DNA from: Nocardiopsis sp. CC223A
GTDB lineage: Bacteria > Actinomycetota > Actinomycetes > Streptosporangiales > Streptosporangiaceae
Assembly (NCBI RefSeq): GCF_030766825.1
Contig: NZ_JASFDV010000022.1
Location: forward strand, 1-64,000
Direction of reading: 5' to 3'
Length of the DNA stretch: 64,000 nucleotides
The position numbers and the translations under genes are program-made. Shown in pieces: positions 41,451 through 52,934 of the stretch. Under the pieces are notes generated by a model. The model had not been told where the DNA came from. It worked only from the letters and a program-made list of their open reading frames with translations, and did not search any database. Each line of letters opens with the position of its first letter. Position 1 is the first letter of the stretch.

Positions 41451-43607
41451 TCAGCCGCCGGTGAGGCGGCGGGCGTGGACCAGGTCGGCGCGGATGCGCT
41501 CCACACCCGAGGTCAGCTCGGGCAGCTGGGCCGCGGCGTTGTTCAGCTCCATCACCCGCTGCCCGCGGCGCACCACGTCGCCGTAGCCGACGCGCAGGAC
41601 CAGCGAGAGCACGAGCGAGGCCGCCAGGGCCAGGACCGACAGCGACACCAGCAGATCGCCCAGCCGTTCGGCCTGGCCGGACATGCCGATGACGATCCCG
41701 ATCGGGAAGCCGAAGAGCGCGTAGTTGCAGTAGCGGCGGATCTGGAAGTAGCGCTGCTGCTGCATGACCTTGTCGTGCAGCGACTCGTGCTCGGTGGCGA
41801 CCCTGGTGTAGCGCTCCTCCCAGTACCGGCGCTGGCGGGAGAGCGCCTGGAGGGTGGGGACGGCACCGTAGATCGCGGCGGCGTACCCCACCCCGGCCGG
41901 GCCGGGGGAGGCCTCCACCCGACGCCACAGGATGTCGATCCACTCCCCCACCCCGGCGTCGCCGCCGTCGTGGGGCGGGACCATCCGCTCGGGGTGGAGC
42001 AGGAAGGTGAGGATCAGCGCCGGGTTCACGTCGGGGCTCGCCGCCCGCCACCCGGCGAGCCGGCCGGACAGCTCCTGGTGGAAGGTGTTCCCGGCGTGCT
42101 CGGCGGCGTTGAGGGAGTCGGCCAGGCGCTGGTACGCGGCCGGGTCGGGACCGTGGTGCAGGCCCATGGTCCGCAGCACCTCGGGGCGGGCCAACAGGGC
42201 CATCTCGTTGGACATCGGCGCCCCGGTGATGACGGGTCGCGGGTCGGAGAACAGCCCGCCGAGCTCGGCCAGGGTGGCGCCGCGGCCGCGGAAGACCGGC
42301 GGCAGGTCGGGCCGGGTCTGGGCGATGAAGGAGGCCAGGGTCAGGTTGGCGTCGTCGGCGTGCCGGCGGAACAGGGAGCGGTCGACGACGGTGTCGCCCA
42401 GGTCGTCCATGAGCCAGGCGCCCAGGAGGGCGCGCTCGGTGGGGTCGCCGAACACGCGGACGGCCGCCGCCCAGTCGCCCTGCATGGCCTCGGCCAGGGC
42501 TCCGGGGTCGGTGAAGCGAATGCCCGCGAAGTGGTACGGGGGGACGCCGCCGACACCGGTGTGGTACCCGGAGGCGCCGGTGTTCCCGGGGCCGGGCCGC
42601 GGGGTGGACGCCGGGCCCGGGGCCGGGGCGGCCGCTCCGGCGGCCGGGGGCCCGACGGGCGCGGCCGGGGGCGGGGCCGATCGGGTGTAGGCGCGGGTGG
42701 GGTCGACGTTGTGCGGCGGCGCCACACGGGTGGGGTCCACACCGGTGGCCGGGGCCACCAGCGTGGGGTTCACGGCGCCGCCGGACGCCGGGGCCGGGCC
42801 CTGGGGGCCGGCGATGAGCAGGTTGAGCAGGGAGGAGGCGTCCGGGCGCCGGTCCGGCTCCTTGTCCAGACAGCGTTCGACGACGCCCCGCAGGGGTTCG
42901 GCGAGGTCGCCCAGGTCGGGGCCGCCGCTGAGGATACGGGCGATGCGCGACGCCTGGGTGGGCGCGTGGAAGGCCTCGCGGCCGGTGGCGGCGTAGACCA
43001 TGACCGCGCCCCAGGAGAACACGTCCACGGCCGAGGTGAGGCGGGCGCCCTCCAGCTGTTCGGGTGCCATGTACCCGATGGTGCCCACCACCCCGCTGGC
43101 GGTCACCGAGGTGGCCTCCACCGCACGGGCGATGCCGAAGTCGATCACCCGCGGACCGTCCGCCGCCAACATGATGTTGTCCGGCTTCAGATCCCGGTGC
43201 ACCACACCGGCGGCGTGGATCGCCGCCAGCGCCGTCGCGGTGTTGACCGCCAACCGCTGCAACTCCACCCCGTGCCGGGGCCCGTCCTCGGCGACCGCGC
43301 GCTGCAACGTCGGCCCGTCGATGAACTCGGTCGCGATCCACGGCTGCGCCGCCTCCGGGTCGGCGTCCAGGATCGCCGCGATGCAGAAACCGCTCACCCG
43401 ACGCGCCTGCTCGACCTCGGCGGCGAACCGGCGCCGCATGTCCGCGTCCCCCGCCCACGAGGCGTGCAGCACCTTCACCGCGGCCCGGGTCCCGTCCTCG
43501 GCCTCACCGAGGAACACCTCGCCGAAACCGCCGCGCCCCAGCGAGCGCACCAAGCGGTAACCGCCCACGGTGCGCGGGGCGGATTCCTCTGCGGGGTCGT
43601 CCAACAT
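41451..43607 (-). CDS. Membrane Ser/Thr protein kinase (Hanks type)
   Basis: A 718-residue receptor-like kinase. The kinase domain spans about 17-270: glycine loop GRGGFGEV, Lys45 in VKVL, HRDLKPDN (Asp139), DFG (156-158) and the activation segment GTIGYMAPEQLEGA. A Pro/Ala-rich linker (about 275-365) follows, then an uncharacterised domain (about 365-600; FTDPGALAEAMQGDWAAAVRVFGDPTERA). Two hydrophobic spans lie near 655-700 (YALFGFPIGIVIGM, LLVSLSVLALAASLVLSLVL), then a short tail. Unlike PknB there are no PASTA repeats. ATG at 43607 follows GAAAGG. Targets are unknown. Confidence 0.9.
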   Translation of the reverse strand: MLDDPAEESAPRTVGGYRLVRSLGRGGFGEVFLGEAEDGTRAAVKVLHASWAGDADMRRRFAAEVEQARRVSGFCIAAILDADPEAAQPWIATEFIDGPTLQRAVAEDGPRHGVELQRLAVNTATALAAIHAAGVVHRDLKPDNIMLAADGPRVIDFGIARAVEATSVTASGVVGTIGYMAPEQLEGARLTSAVDVFSWGAVMVYAATGREAFHAPTQASRIARILSGGPDLGDLAEPLRGVVERCLDKEPDRRPDASSLLNLLIAGPQGPAPASGGAVNPTLVAPATGVDPTRVAPPHNVDPTRAYTRSAPPPAAPVGPPAAGAAAPAPGPASTPRPGPGNTGASGYHTGVGGVPPYHFAGIRFTDPGALAEAMQGDWAAAVRVFGDPTERALLGAWLMDDLGDTVVDRSLFRRHADDANLTLASFIAQTRPDLPPVFRGRGATLAELGGLFSDPRPVITGAPMSNEMALLARPEVLRTMGLHHGPDPAAYQRLADSLNAAEHAGNTFHQELSGRLAGWRAASPDVNPALILTFLLHPERMVPPHDGGDAGVGEWIDILWRRVEASPGPAGVGYAAAIYGAVPTLQALSRQRRYWEERYTRVATEHESLHDKVMQQQRYFQIRRYCNYALFGFPIGIVIGMSGQAERLGDLLVSLSVLALAASLVLSLVLRVGYGDVVRRGQRVMELNNAAAQLPELTSGVERIRADLVHARRLTGG

Positions 43608-43821
43608 CGTGCCTTTCACGGATCTCACGGGGCGGCCGGACAGGGGGCGCCGACAGGATGCGCGGAGCAGGGGCATCCGCGGTCGTGCGCACGGGTCGCG
43701 GCGGCGCGGCGACGGCCCGGGGCCGACGGGGTTCCACCCCGTCCGAATCGACCGCTTTCCATGACCACCTTACGACGGAACGCCACCCCCGCCGCAACAG
43801 AGGTCACCCGTCCCGCCGCCG

Positions 43822-45150
43822 TCAGCGGGCGGGCCGGTGCCCGCCCCGCAGGATCCGCTCGACCAGGTCGTCGGTGAGCGTCCCGTAGCCGGTGGCCGCC
43901 CACACGCTGCGTTCGGCGGGCACCTCGTAGTAGGGGACGGAGCGGCCCTCGTGCTCGGCCGGCAGCACGGTGGGCCGCCGCCGGTCGCGCACGGCGCGGG
44001 CGCACTCGGGGCACAGCGGAACGCGGATGGTGCGCAGCCCGCCGAACTCGCGCCACTGGGTCTGCCGGGTGTCGTTGCCGTGCAACGGGTTGGCGTAGCA
44101 GGGACGGCGCGGGCCGCGCAGCCCGGCCAGGGCGTCCTCGGCCAGGTCCAGCAGCACGAGCACCCCGACCGCGTCGGGCAGTGTGGCGCCCTCCTTCACC
44201 ATCCGGTCGTGGACGCGGGCGGCGGCGTCGCGGGCGTCCAGGGCCGTGGCCAGGTGCCGGGGGTCGACGCCGGTGTCCGAGCTGAGCCGCTCCCCCAGTT
44301 CGATGAGGTCGCGCCCGCCGCGTTCGACCAGCGACTCCAGCTGGGCGCGGTCGGCGTTGTCGAACGCCGCGTGCTGGGCGATCGGTGCGGCCGGGCGGCG
44401 GCCCAGCAGCCCGCCGGGGCGGGACCGGTCCAGGCGCCGGTACAGCGGAACGCCGATCCCGGCCAGCAGGGCGAGCACGAGCGCGCCGATGATCCACGGG
44501 TTCCACCACCGCGCGGGCATGAGGTTCCCCGTCGGGGGTTCGCCCACCCGGTCGTAGTAGGCCTGCTGCGCCGTCTCGTAGGCGGCCTCGGGGTCGTCGG
44601 CCAGGGCGGCCTCCACCGCGGCCTCCACCAGCGTCGGCAGGGTCTGCTGCCCGCCCATGGTCTTGTAGCTCGCGGCCAGGGCCCCGTAGAAGGCGGGTTT
44701 GGACCAGTCGTCGGGGTCGGTGCCCAGGTCGTGGCCCTCCATGTCGCCGCGGCGGTCGTAGATCAGGAAGTGGCGCTCGCCGCCGCCCATGCGATCGTGC
44801 ACGGCCGAGGCCAGCGCCTCGCTCTCCCCGCTCCAGGTGTCGCCCTCGACCAGCGGGACGACGATGACGTACAGGTTCAGGTCGTGCTGCTCGATCGCCG
44901 TCACGACGCGCTCGCGGGCCTCGACCGCGTAGGCGCCGTCATAGGAGGAGTCGACGTAGACGGGGGACTCGGCCAGGGCGTCGGCGATCACCTGCGCCGG
45001 GCTGGCGGTCTCCTCGGCGGCGGTCTCCTCCGCGGTCGGGGAGGCGGTGTCGGCCAGGGCAGGGGCACCGGCCAGGGACGCGGACAGGGCCAGGGTCAGC
45101 GCCGTCGCGCGGGCCCACCGGCGCGCGAGCGTGCGGGGGTCAGTGGACAC
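43822..45150 (-). CDS. Uncharacterised signal-peptide membrane protein with C-terminal Cys domain (smaller paralog)
   Basis: A 442-residue protein with a signal peptide (ATALTLALSASLAGAPALA), an extracellular domain of about 160 residues (ADALAESPVYVDSSY, LYVIVVPLVEGDTWSG, HFLIYDRRGD) somewhat like TPM domains, one span (WIIGALVLALLAGIGVPLY, about 222), and a cytosolic region of about 190 residues with four ordered cysteines ending in VPLCPECAR. The same cysteine arrangement occurs in the next gene. GTG at 45150 follows GAGGAGAACC and overlaps the upstream gene by 11 bp. Function not recognised; a metal-binding cytosolic domain is plausible. Confidence 0.8.
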   Translation of the reverse strand: MSTDPRTLARRWARATALTLALSASLAGAPALADTASPTAEETAAEETASPAQVIADALAESPVYVDSSYDGAYAVEARERVVTAIEQHDLNLYVIVVPLVEGDTWSGESEALASAVHDRMGGGERHFLIYDRRGDMEGHDLGTDPDDWSKPAFYGALAASYKTMGGQQTLPTLVEAAVEAALADDPEAAYETAQQAYYDRVGEPPTGNLMPARWWNPWIIGALVLALLAGIGVPLYRRLDRSRPGGLLGRRPAAPIAQHAAFDNADRAQLESLVERGGRDLIELGERLSSDTGVDPRHLATALDARDAAARVHDRMVKEGATLPDAVGVLVLLDLAEDALAGLRGPRRPCYANPLHGNDTRQTQWREFGGLRTIRVPLCPECARAVRDRRRPTVLPAEHEGRSVPYYEVPAERSVWAATGYGTLTDDLVERILRGGHRPAR

Positions 45151-47101
45151 GGTTCTCCTCGAACAGCTGGTCGACCAGGCGTCGGGGCAGGTGCGCCCCG
45201 AAGGAATGACGGATCCACGGGTCCTCCGGTTTCGCCCGGTAGGAGTGGGCCGTGCCACCGGTGCGCAGCCGCAGGACCCGCCCGGCCCGGGCGGAGTCGT
45301 CCAGCCGCGCGCACTCCGCGCACAGGGGGACCCGGCCGCCCAGGCGCCGGGACTTCACCTGTTCGGCGGCGAAGGGGTGCAGCGGGTCGACGGTGCAGGG
45401 CACGGTGTCGGTGTCGGGGTCCTGCACCGCGGCCAGCACCCGGCGCGACAGCACCGCGGCCCCGAGCAGGTCGAGCCCCCGCGGGTCGCGGTCCATGACC
45501 ATCAGGGCGGCCTCGGCCTGGGGCATGAACTCGCCGGGGATCCGGTCGGGCTCCTTCTCCACCAGCGCGCGGACCCGGTCGGCCTCGCGCACGGCCAGGC
45601 GCCGCAGGGCACGGTCGTTCAGGGCGACGCCCGGGACCCGGTTCCGGGAGAGCGCGAGGAGGAAGACGGCGAGGTGGTAGGCGGCGACCACGGCGGCGGC
45701 CGCCAAGGGGCCCGCCAGGAACAGGCCCCCGAAGAACCCGCCCGACCAGTAGCGCTCCGCGCGGGGGCCGGGCAGGTTCGCCTCGTCGTCGGCGAACAGC
45801 GGCCGGTAGCCGTCGCCGGGGGGAAACTCCAACTCGGACAGGTCGGCCACGGCGGTCTCCAGGGCGGCGGCCGGGGTGGGCTCCTCGTTGAAGGTCATCG
45901 GGAACCACAGCGCGTAGGAGTCGACCTCCAGCCCGCGGGCGGCCGCTCCGACGTGGGGGGTGTCGACTCCGGGTCCCACGACCAGGTAGACGCCGTCCTC
46001 CTCGGCGACGGAGGCCAGGGCCGCGGCCAGGACCTCGGGGTCCCCTCCGGCCTCGTCCTCATGGTGCAGCGGCACCGCCGCCGCGAAAACGGGGACGGGG
46101 GCACCGGTGAGCAGGGCGGGGACGTCCTCCAGGCCCTCCCGGGTCAGGGGCATGATCGGGTCGACGTAGAGCGGGTCCTCGGCCAGGGCGGCGGCGATGT
46201 GCTCGACCCGGCCGGTGGAGACCACGTACGGCGGCTCCAGCCGGACCAGTTCCTCGGGGTCGGCGACCTCGTGCCCGCCGACGGGCGCGTTCACCGTGTG
46301 GGTGTAGGTGGCGGTGACGAGCGCACCGGTCGCCGACAACGCCGCCAGCACCACCACGGCGGGGACGAGGAGGCGCCCGCGCCGTGCCCGGCGCCAGGCG
46401 ATCCAGCCTGCGCCGACCAGCAGGGCGCCGCCCACCGTTCCCACCAGGAAGCCGAGGTTCTCGGGGCCGTTGTAGCGCGTGGGGTCGATGTCGGCGCGGA
46501 ACCCGGCGAGGAACCCGTCCCCGTCGTCCCGCTCGGCGAACTCGGCCGGGGGCTCGGCTCCGGTCAGCCCGGCGACCAGGACCCGGGCCGCCTCGTGGGC
46601 GGGGACGTCGTGGAGTTCGGCGTCGTGGACGGCGTCCCAGGCGCCGTCCACCGACAGGTCGGCCCCGTAGACGCGCAGCTCGGTGAGCCCGCCCGTGGCC
46701 GGGAGGACGGCGTAGACACCGTCGGCGCCGAGCCGGTCGTGGACGGCGGGCATGATCTCGCCCATCCCGGCGTCGCTGCCCACGCCGAGGTAGGGGGTGA
46801 CCACCACGTGGTACGGGACGCCGAGCGGTTCGAAGGCCTCGTGGAGCCCGCGCTCCATCTCCTCGGGCGGGACGGCACCGCCGATCGCGCCGTCCACCAC
46901 GACCGCGGTGCCCTCGGGCTCGGCGGCGAGCAGCCCGGCGAAGTACTCGGCGTAGGTCGGCTGCGGGTCGACCGCGGGGGCGTCGGCGGCGTCCGCCGTA
47001 TCGGCCGCGCCGGGGGCGGGGGCGGACAGGAGCAGCAGGGCCGGGGCCACCGTGAGGAGCAGGGCGCGGAGCGGGCCGCCGGCACGGTGCGGGATGGGCA
47101 T
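45140..47101 (-). CDS. Uncharacterised multi-span membrane protein with C-terminal Cys domain (larger paralog)
   Basis: A 653-residue protein that looks like a duplicated form of its neighbour. It has a signal peptide (LRALLLTVAPALLLLSAPAPGAA), an extracellular domain, two spans (LGFLVGTVGGALLVGAGWIAW and LLVPAVVVLAALSATGALV), a second extracellular domain with AAALAEDPLYVDPIMP, a span (LFLAGPLAAAAVVAAYHLAVFLLAL), and a cytosolic region ending in the Cys motif VPLCAECAR. The ATG at 47101 is chosen because TATGCT sits 6 bp before it, suggesting a leaderless message; the frame extends to a GTG at 47131. Function not recognised. Confidence 0.78.
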   Translation of the reverse strand: MPIPHRAGGPLRALLLTVAPALLLLSAPAPGAADTADAADAPAVDPQPTYAEYFAGLLAAEPEGTAVVVDGAIGGAVPPEEMERGLHEAFEPLGVPYHVVVTPYLGVGSDAGMGEIMPAVHDRLGADGVYAVLPATGGLTELRVYGADLSVDGAWDAVHDAELHDVPAHEAARVLVAGLTGAEPPAEFAERDDGDGFLAGFRADIDPTRYNGPENLGFLVGTVGGALLVGAGWIAWRRARRGRLLVPAVVVLAALSATGALVTATYTHTVNAPVGGHEVADPEELVRLEPPYVVSTGRVEHIAAALAEDPLYVDPIMPLTREGLEDVPALLTGAPVPVFAAAVPLHHEDEAGGDPEVLAAALASVAEEDGVYLVVGPGVDTPHVGAAARGLEVDSYALWFPMTFNEEPTPAAALETAVADLSELEFPPGDGYRPLFADDEANLPGPRAERYWSGGFFGGLFLAGPLAAAAVVAAYHLAVFLLALSRNRVPGVALNDRALRRLAVREADRVRALVEKEPDRIPGEFMPQAEAALMVMDRDPRGLDLLGAAVLSRRVLAAVQDPDTDTVPCTVDPLHPFAAEQVKSRRLGGRVPLCAECARLDDSARAGRVLRLRTGGTAHSYRAKPEDPWIRHSFGAHLPRRLVDQLFEENRVH

Positions 47102-47207
47102 GGGCAGAGCATAGTGCCCCGTCTCGGACACCTTCGACCCGGTACCACCTGCTTCTTCGACGGGCGGCCACCCTTTTCCGGCGGCGCTCCTTCCCTGGAA
47201 AGCGAAG

Positions 47208-47242
47208 GGGGCCGCCGTCGTCGGTCGGACGACGGCGGCCCC
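47208..47242 (-). terminator. Hairpin terminator after acnA
   Basis: A 15-bp perfect stem (GGGGCCGCCGTCGTC and complement) with a 5-nt loop, about 50 bp past the acnA stop. Confidence 0.75.
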
Positions 47243-47290
47243 GTGAACCGCGCGCCGCGCCGGTCGGGCACGGCAGCGGAGTCCAGGTGG

Positions 47291-50182
<2,892 letters not shown>

Positions 50183-50299
50183 TCATCGCAGGCCAGGCGG
50201 TCCGCTGCGCGCGGACGCCCGTGATGCTCGGGGCCGGGAGACGCCGAGAGGTCGACGTCACACACCCGGGCGCGGCCCGGGCCGGGGGGAACCCTCTTT

Positions 50300-50346
50300 T
50301 ATCTTGACATCAAGCTATCCCACTTGTATCTCGATATCAAGTTATC
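50300..50346 (-). promoter_or_regulatory. Paired palindromic boxes over the probable acnA promoter
   Basis: Two 20-bp repeats, TATCTTGACATCAAGCTATC (50300-50319) and TATCTCGATATCAAGTTATC (50327-50346), each a near-palindrome (CTTGA-N2-TCAAG type), 27 bp apart. On the minus strand TTGATA-17-TAGCTT reads as a -35/-10 pair, so one box covers each element. TamR, a MarR/PecS-type regulator, is known to control the S. coelicolor aconitase gene; these are candidate sites for such a protein. Confidence 0.55.
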
Positions 50347-50426
50347 GTGCGGGCGCCTCCCCCCGACCGGCGCCCCCGTGTTCTTCGAACCCCCTCTTCC
50401 CTCGGCCCACCCGCCGTCTTCGGGGA

Positions 50427-50467
50427 GCCGGGGCCTTCGGCTCCTCCGGAGCTCCCGGAACCCCGGC
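50427..50467 (-). terminator. Weak hairpin after the F420-type oxidoreductase gene
   Basis: GCCGGGG and CCCCGGC flank an inner CTCCGGAG palindrome, about 30 bp past the stop. Arms are short, so support is modest. Confidence 0.35.
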
Positions 50468-50497
50468 CTCCAGCACCCCGTCGGCGCCCGGCGCGCC

Positions 50498-51433
50498 TCA
50501 GCCCAGCTGCGGGGCCACCTCGGCGGCCACCAGTTCCAGGTGCTCCAGGTCCGCCATGTCCAGCAGTTGGAGGTACATGCACTCGGCGCCCGACTCCGCG
50601 AACCGGCCGATCTTGTCGACCACCTCGGCGGGCGTCCCGGCCAGGCCGTTGAGCCGCAGCTCGTCCACCTCGCGGCCGATGCGCTTCGCCCGCCGGGCGA
50701 TCTCGGCCTCGTCGCGGCCCACGCACAGCACCTGCGCCGCCGAGTAGACGATCCGATCGGTGCGTCCCACCGCCGCCGCGGCCGCCCGCGTCCGGTCGAA
50801 CGCGGCCCCGGTGTCGGCCACCGACGAGAACGGCACGTTGTACTCGTCGGCGAACGTCGCGGCCAGGCGCGGGGTCCGGCGCGGGCCGGTACCGCCGATG
50901 AGCACCGGCGGCCGCGGGCTCTGCTCCGGCTTGGGCAGCGCGGGCCCCTCCGCCAGCCGGTAGTACTTGCCCTCGTAGCGGAACGTGCCGCCGGCCGGCG
51001 TGGACCACAGGCCGGTGATGATGTCGAGCTGCTCCTCGTAGCGGTCGAAGCGCTCCCGGGCCGTGGTCGGGAAGGGGATGCCGTACGCGGCGTGCTCCTC
51101 CTCGTACCAGCCCGCTCCGAACCCGAACTCCACCCGGCCGCCGCTCATCCGGTCCACCTGCGCGACCGCGATCGCCAGCGGACCCGGGTAGCGGAACGTC
51201 GCCGCCGTCATCAGCGTGCCCAAGCGGATCCGAGACGTCTCCCGGGCCAGCCCGGCCAGGGTGATCCAGGCGTCGGTCGGCCCGGGCAGGCCGGTGGTGC
51301 CGTCCCCCATGTGCAGATAGTGGTCAGAGCGGAAAAGGGCGTCGAATCCGAGCTCCTCGGTGGCCTTGGCCACAGCGAGCTGGTCCTCGTAGGTGGCCCC
51401 CTGTTGGGGCTCAAGGAAGATCCTCAGGCGCAT
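50498..51433 (-). CDS. LLM-class F420-dependent oxidoreductase
   Basis: A 311-residue TIM-barrel flavin/F420 oxidoreductase of the luciferase-like monooxygenase superfamily. The start MRLRIFLEPQQGATYEDQLAVA and the segments LGFDALFRSDHYLHMGD, RLGTLMTAATFRYPGPLAIAVAQVD, RVEFGFGAGWYEEEHAAYGI and PVLIGGTGPRRTPRLAA are typical of F420-dependent actinobacterial members. Substrate unknown. ATG at 51433 matches the family start; another ATG lies three codons upstream. It is divergent from the ECF sigma gene. Confidence 0.9.
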   Translation of the reverse strand: MRLRIFLEPQQGATYEDQLAVAKATEELGFDALFRSDHYLHMGDGTTGLPGPTDAWITLAGLARETSRIRLGTLMTAATFRYPGPLAIAVAQVDRMSGGRVEFGFGAGWYEEEHAAYGIPFPTTARERFDRYEEQLDIITGLWSTPAGGTFRYEGKYYRLAEGPALPKPEQSPRPPVLIGGTGPRRTPRLAATFADEYNVPFSSVADTGAAFDRTRAAAAAVGRTDRIVYSAAQVLCVGRDEAEIARRAKRIGREVDELRLNGLAGTPAEVVDKIGRFAESGAECMYLQLLDMADLEHLELVAAEVAPQLG

Positions 51434-51543
51434 AAACCCCATTTTCGCCCACTCGCGGGGGCGATCTCCCCCCGGCGCGCGGGTAGCGTCGAAAAGGCCG
51501 CACACCGAGAACCGTCCTTCGAGCCCCGAGCGATAACCCGACC

Positions 51544-52134
51544 GTGAAGCTGTTCCGACGCGCGCACCGCCGCGCACCCTCCTACGGCCCCGACAGCACC
51601 GACCCGGTGCTGCTGACCGCCATCGCGGCGGGCGAGGCCGAGGCGCTGGAGATCCTCCACCGCAGGCATGCGCCCTGGCTGCGGGCGCGCCTGAACTACC
51701 GCTGTTCCGACCACGACCAGGTCGACGCCGCACTCCAGGAGACCTTCCTGGCCGTGTGGAAGAACGCGGGCTCCTTCACACCCCGGCCCGGCGACACCGA
51801 CGCCGGGGCCTGGCTGTGGACCATCGCCATCCGCCAGCTCATCTCACAGCTGCGCCGGCGGGCCAACCGGTGGATCTCCGACATCGAGGCCGAACCCTAC
51901 GAGACCATCGGGGACGCCTCTGCCGAGGACACCGTGCTGCTCAACATCGAGCACGGCCCCCTGGGCGCGGCCCTGCACACCCTGTCCCCCGAACTGCGGG
52001 CCGCCATACAGGCGACCGTGCTGGACGGACTCACCGTGCGGGAGGCCGCACAGATTCTCCAGATCCCCGAAGGCACCGTGAAGACACGGGTGATGCGCGC
52101 CAAGGCGCGCCTGCGGGAGGCATTGACGTCATGA
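51544..52134 (+). CDS. ECF RNA polymerase sigma factor
   Basis: A 196-residue group 4 sigma factor. Region 2 lies at about 20-90 (DPVLLTAIAAGEAEALEILHRRHAPWLRARL, DQVDAALQETFLAVWKNAGSF) and region 4 at about 135-190 (LSPELRAAIQATVLDGLTVREAAQILQIPEGTVKTRVMRAKARL). GTG at 51544. Its stop overlaps the ATG of a zinc-finger anti-sigma gene by 4 bp, and two ABC transporter genes follow with the same kind of overlap. It should respond to an envelope or small-molecule stress and drive its own operon; no autogenous promoter was identified with confidence. Confidence 0.93.
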   Translation: MKLFRRAHRRAPSYGPDSTDPVLLTAIAAGEAEALEILHRRHAPWLRARLNYRCSDHDQVDAALQETFLAVWKNAGSFTPRPGDTDAGAWLWTIAIRQLISQLRRRANRWISDIEAEPYETIGDASAEDTVLLNIEHGPLGAALHTLSPELRAAIQATVLDGLTVREAAQILQIPEGTVKTRVMRAKARLREALTS

Positions 52135-52934
52135 GCGGTTGGCACCTGACCCCGGCCCAGGCCCACGACTACGCGGCCCGGAGAAGCGACGAGATCACCG
52201 CGATGTCGGTGGAGGCCCATCTGATGCACTGCGCGCCCTGCCGATCCCTGCTGCCCGCCGACGAATCGTGGCTGGCCGACGGCTGGGCGTCCCTGCGCGA
52301 CGTGGTGGACCGGCCCCGGCGCGGCCCGGTCGAGACCGTGCTGGCCTCCGTCGGCCTGCGCGCGGAGACCGCCAAGCTCCTCGCCGCCACCCCGCGGCTC
52401 TACCAGGCCTGGCTCGGCTCGACCGTGGTGGTCCTGGCGGCCGCCCTGTTCGCCGCGTACCTGCTGCCGCGCGGCTCACTGATGTTCTTCTTCCTGGCGC
52501 CGGTGGTCCCGCTGGTCGGCGTGGCCCTGGCCTACGGGCGCGGGGGCGACCCGGCGCACACCCTGGCCTCGGTCACACCCATGGCCGGGCAGCGGCTGCT
52601 GTTCCTGCGCACCTGCGCGGTCCTGGTCCCGGCCCTGCTGCTGTGCACCGGTGCGGCGCTGCTGCTGCCGCACACCACCACCGCCTGGGACGCGGTCTTC
52701 TGGCTGCTGCCCTCCCTGACCCTGGTCGCGGGCTCGCTCCTGCTGGGCAACTGGATCCACCTGAGCGCGGCCTCGGGGATCGTGGGGGTCCTGTGGCTGG
52801 CGGTCCTGGGCCTGGTGTCCCTGTCCGGGCAGACGGTCCCCGTCGGGGTGTTCGCCCCCCAGGCCCAGGCGTGCTGGGGCGTGGCCCTGGCCGTCCTGGC
52901 CGGCATGCTGCTGCTCCGGGTGAGGATGGCATGA
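52131..52934 (+). CDS. Zinc-finger membrane anti-sigma factor
   Basis: A 267-residue protein. The N-terminal cytosolic ZAS domain has the H-x3-C-x2-C motif (EAHLMHCAPCRSLLP, about 29-43) and probably holds the upstream sigma factor. It is followed by about six spans from residue 103 (LGSTVVVLAAALFAAYLLP, MFFFLAPVVPLVGVALAYG and others). Most ZAS anti-sigma factors have one span; this one resembles a transporter-like membrane domain that could contact the adjacent ABC proteins. ATGA overlap with both neighbours' ends makes translational coupling likely. Confidence 0.85.
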   Translation: MSGWHLTPAQAHDYAARRSDEITAMSVEAHLMHCAPCRSLLPADESWLADGWASLRDVVDRPRRGPVETVLASVGLRAETAKLLAATPRLYQAWLGSTVVVLAAALFAAYLLPRGSLMFFFLAPVVPLVGVALAYGRGGDPAHTLASVTPMAGQRLLFLRTCAVLVPALLLCTGAALLLPHTTTAWDAVFWLLPSLTLVAGSLLLGNWIHLSAASGIVGVLWLAVLGLVSLSGQTVPVGVFAPQAQACWGVALAVLAGMLLLRVRMA

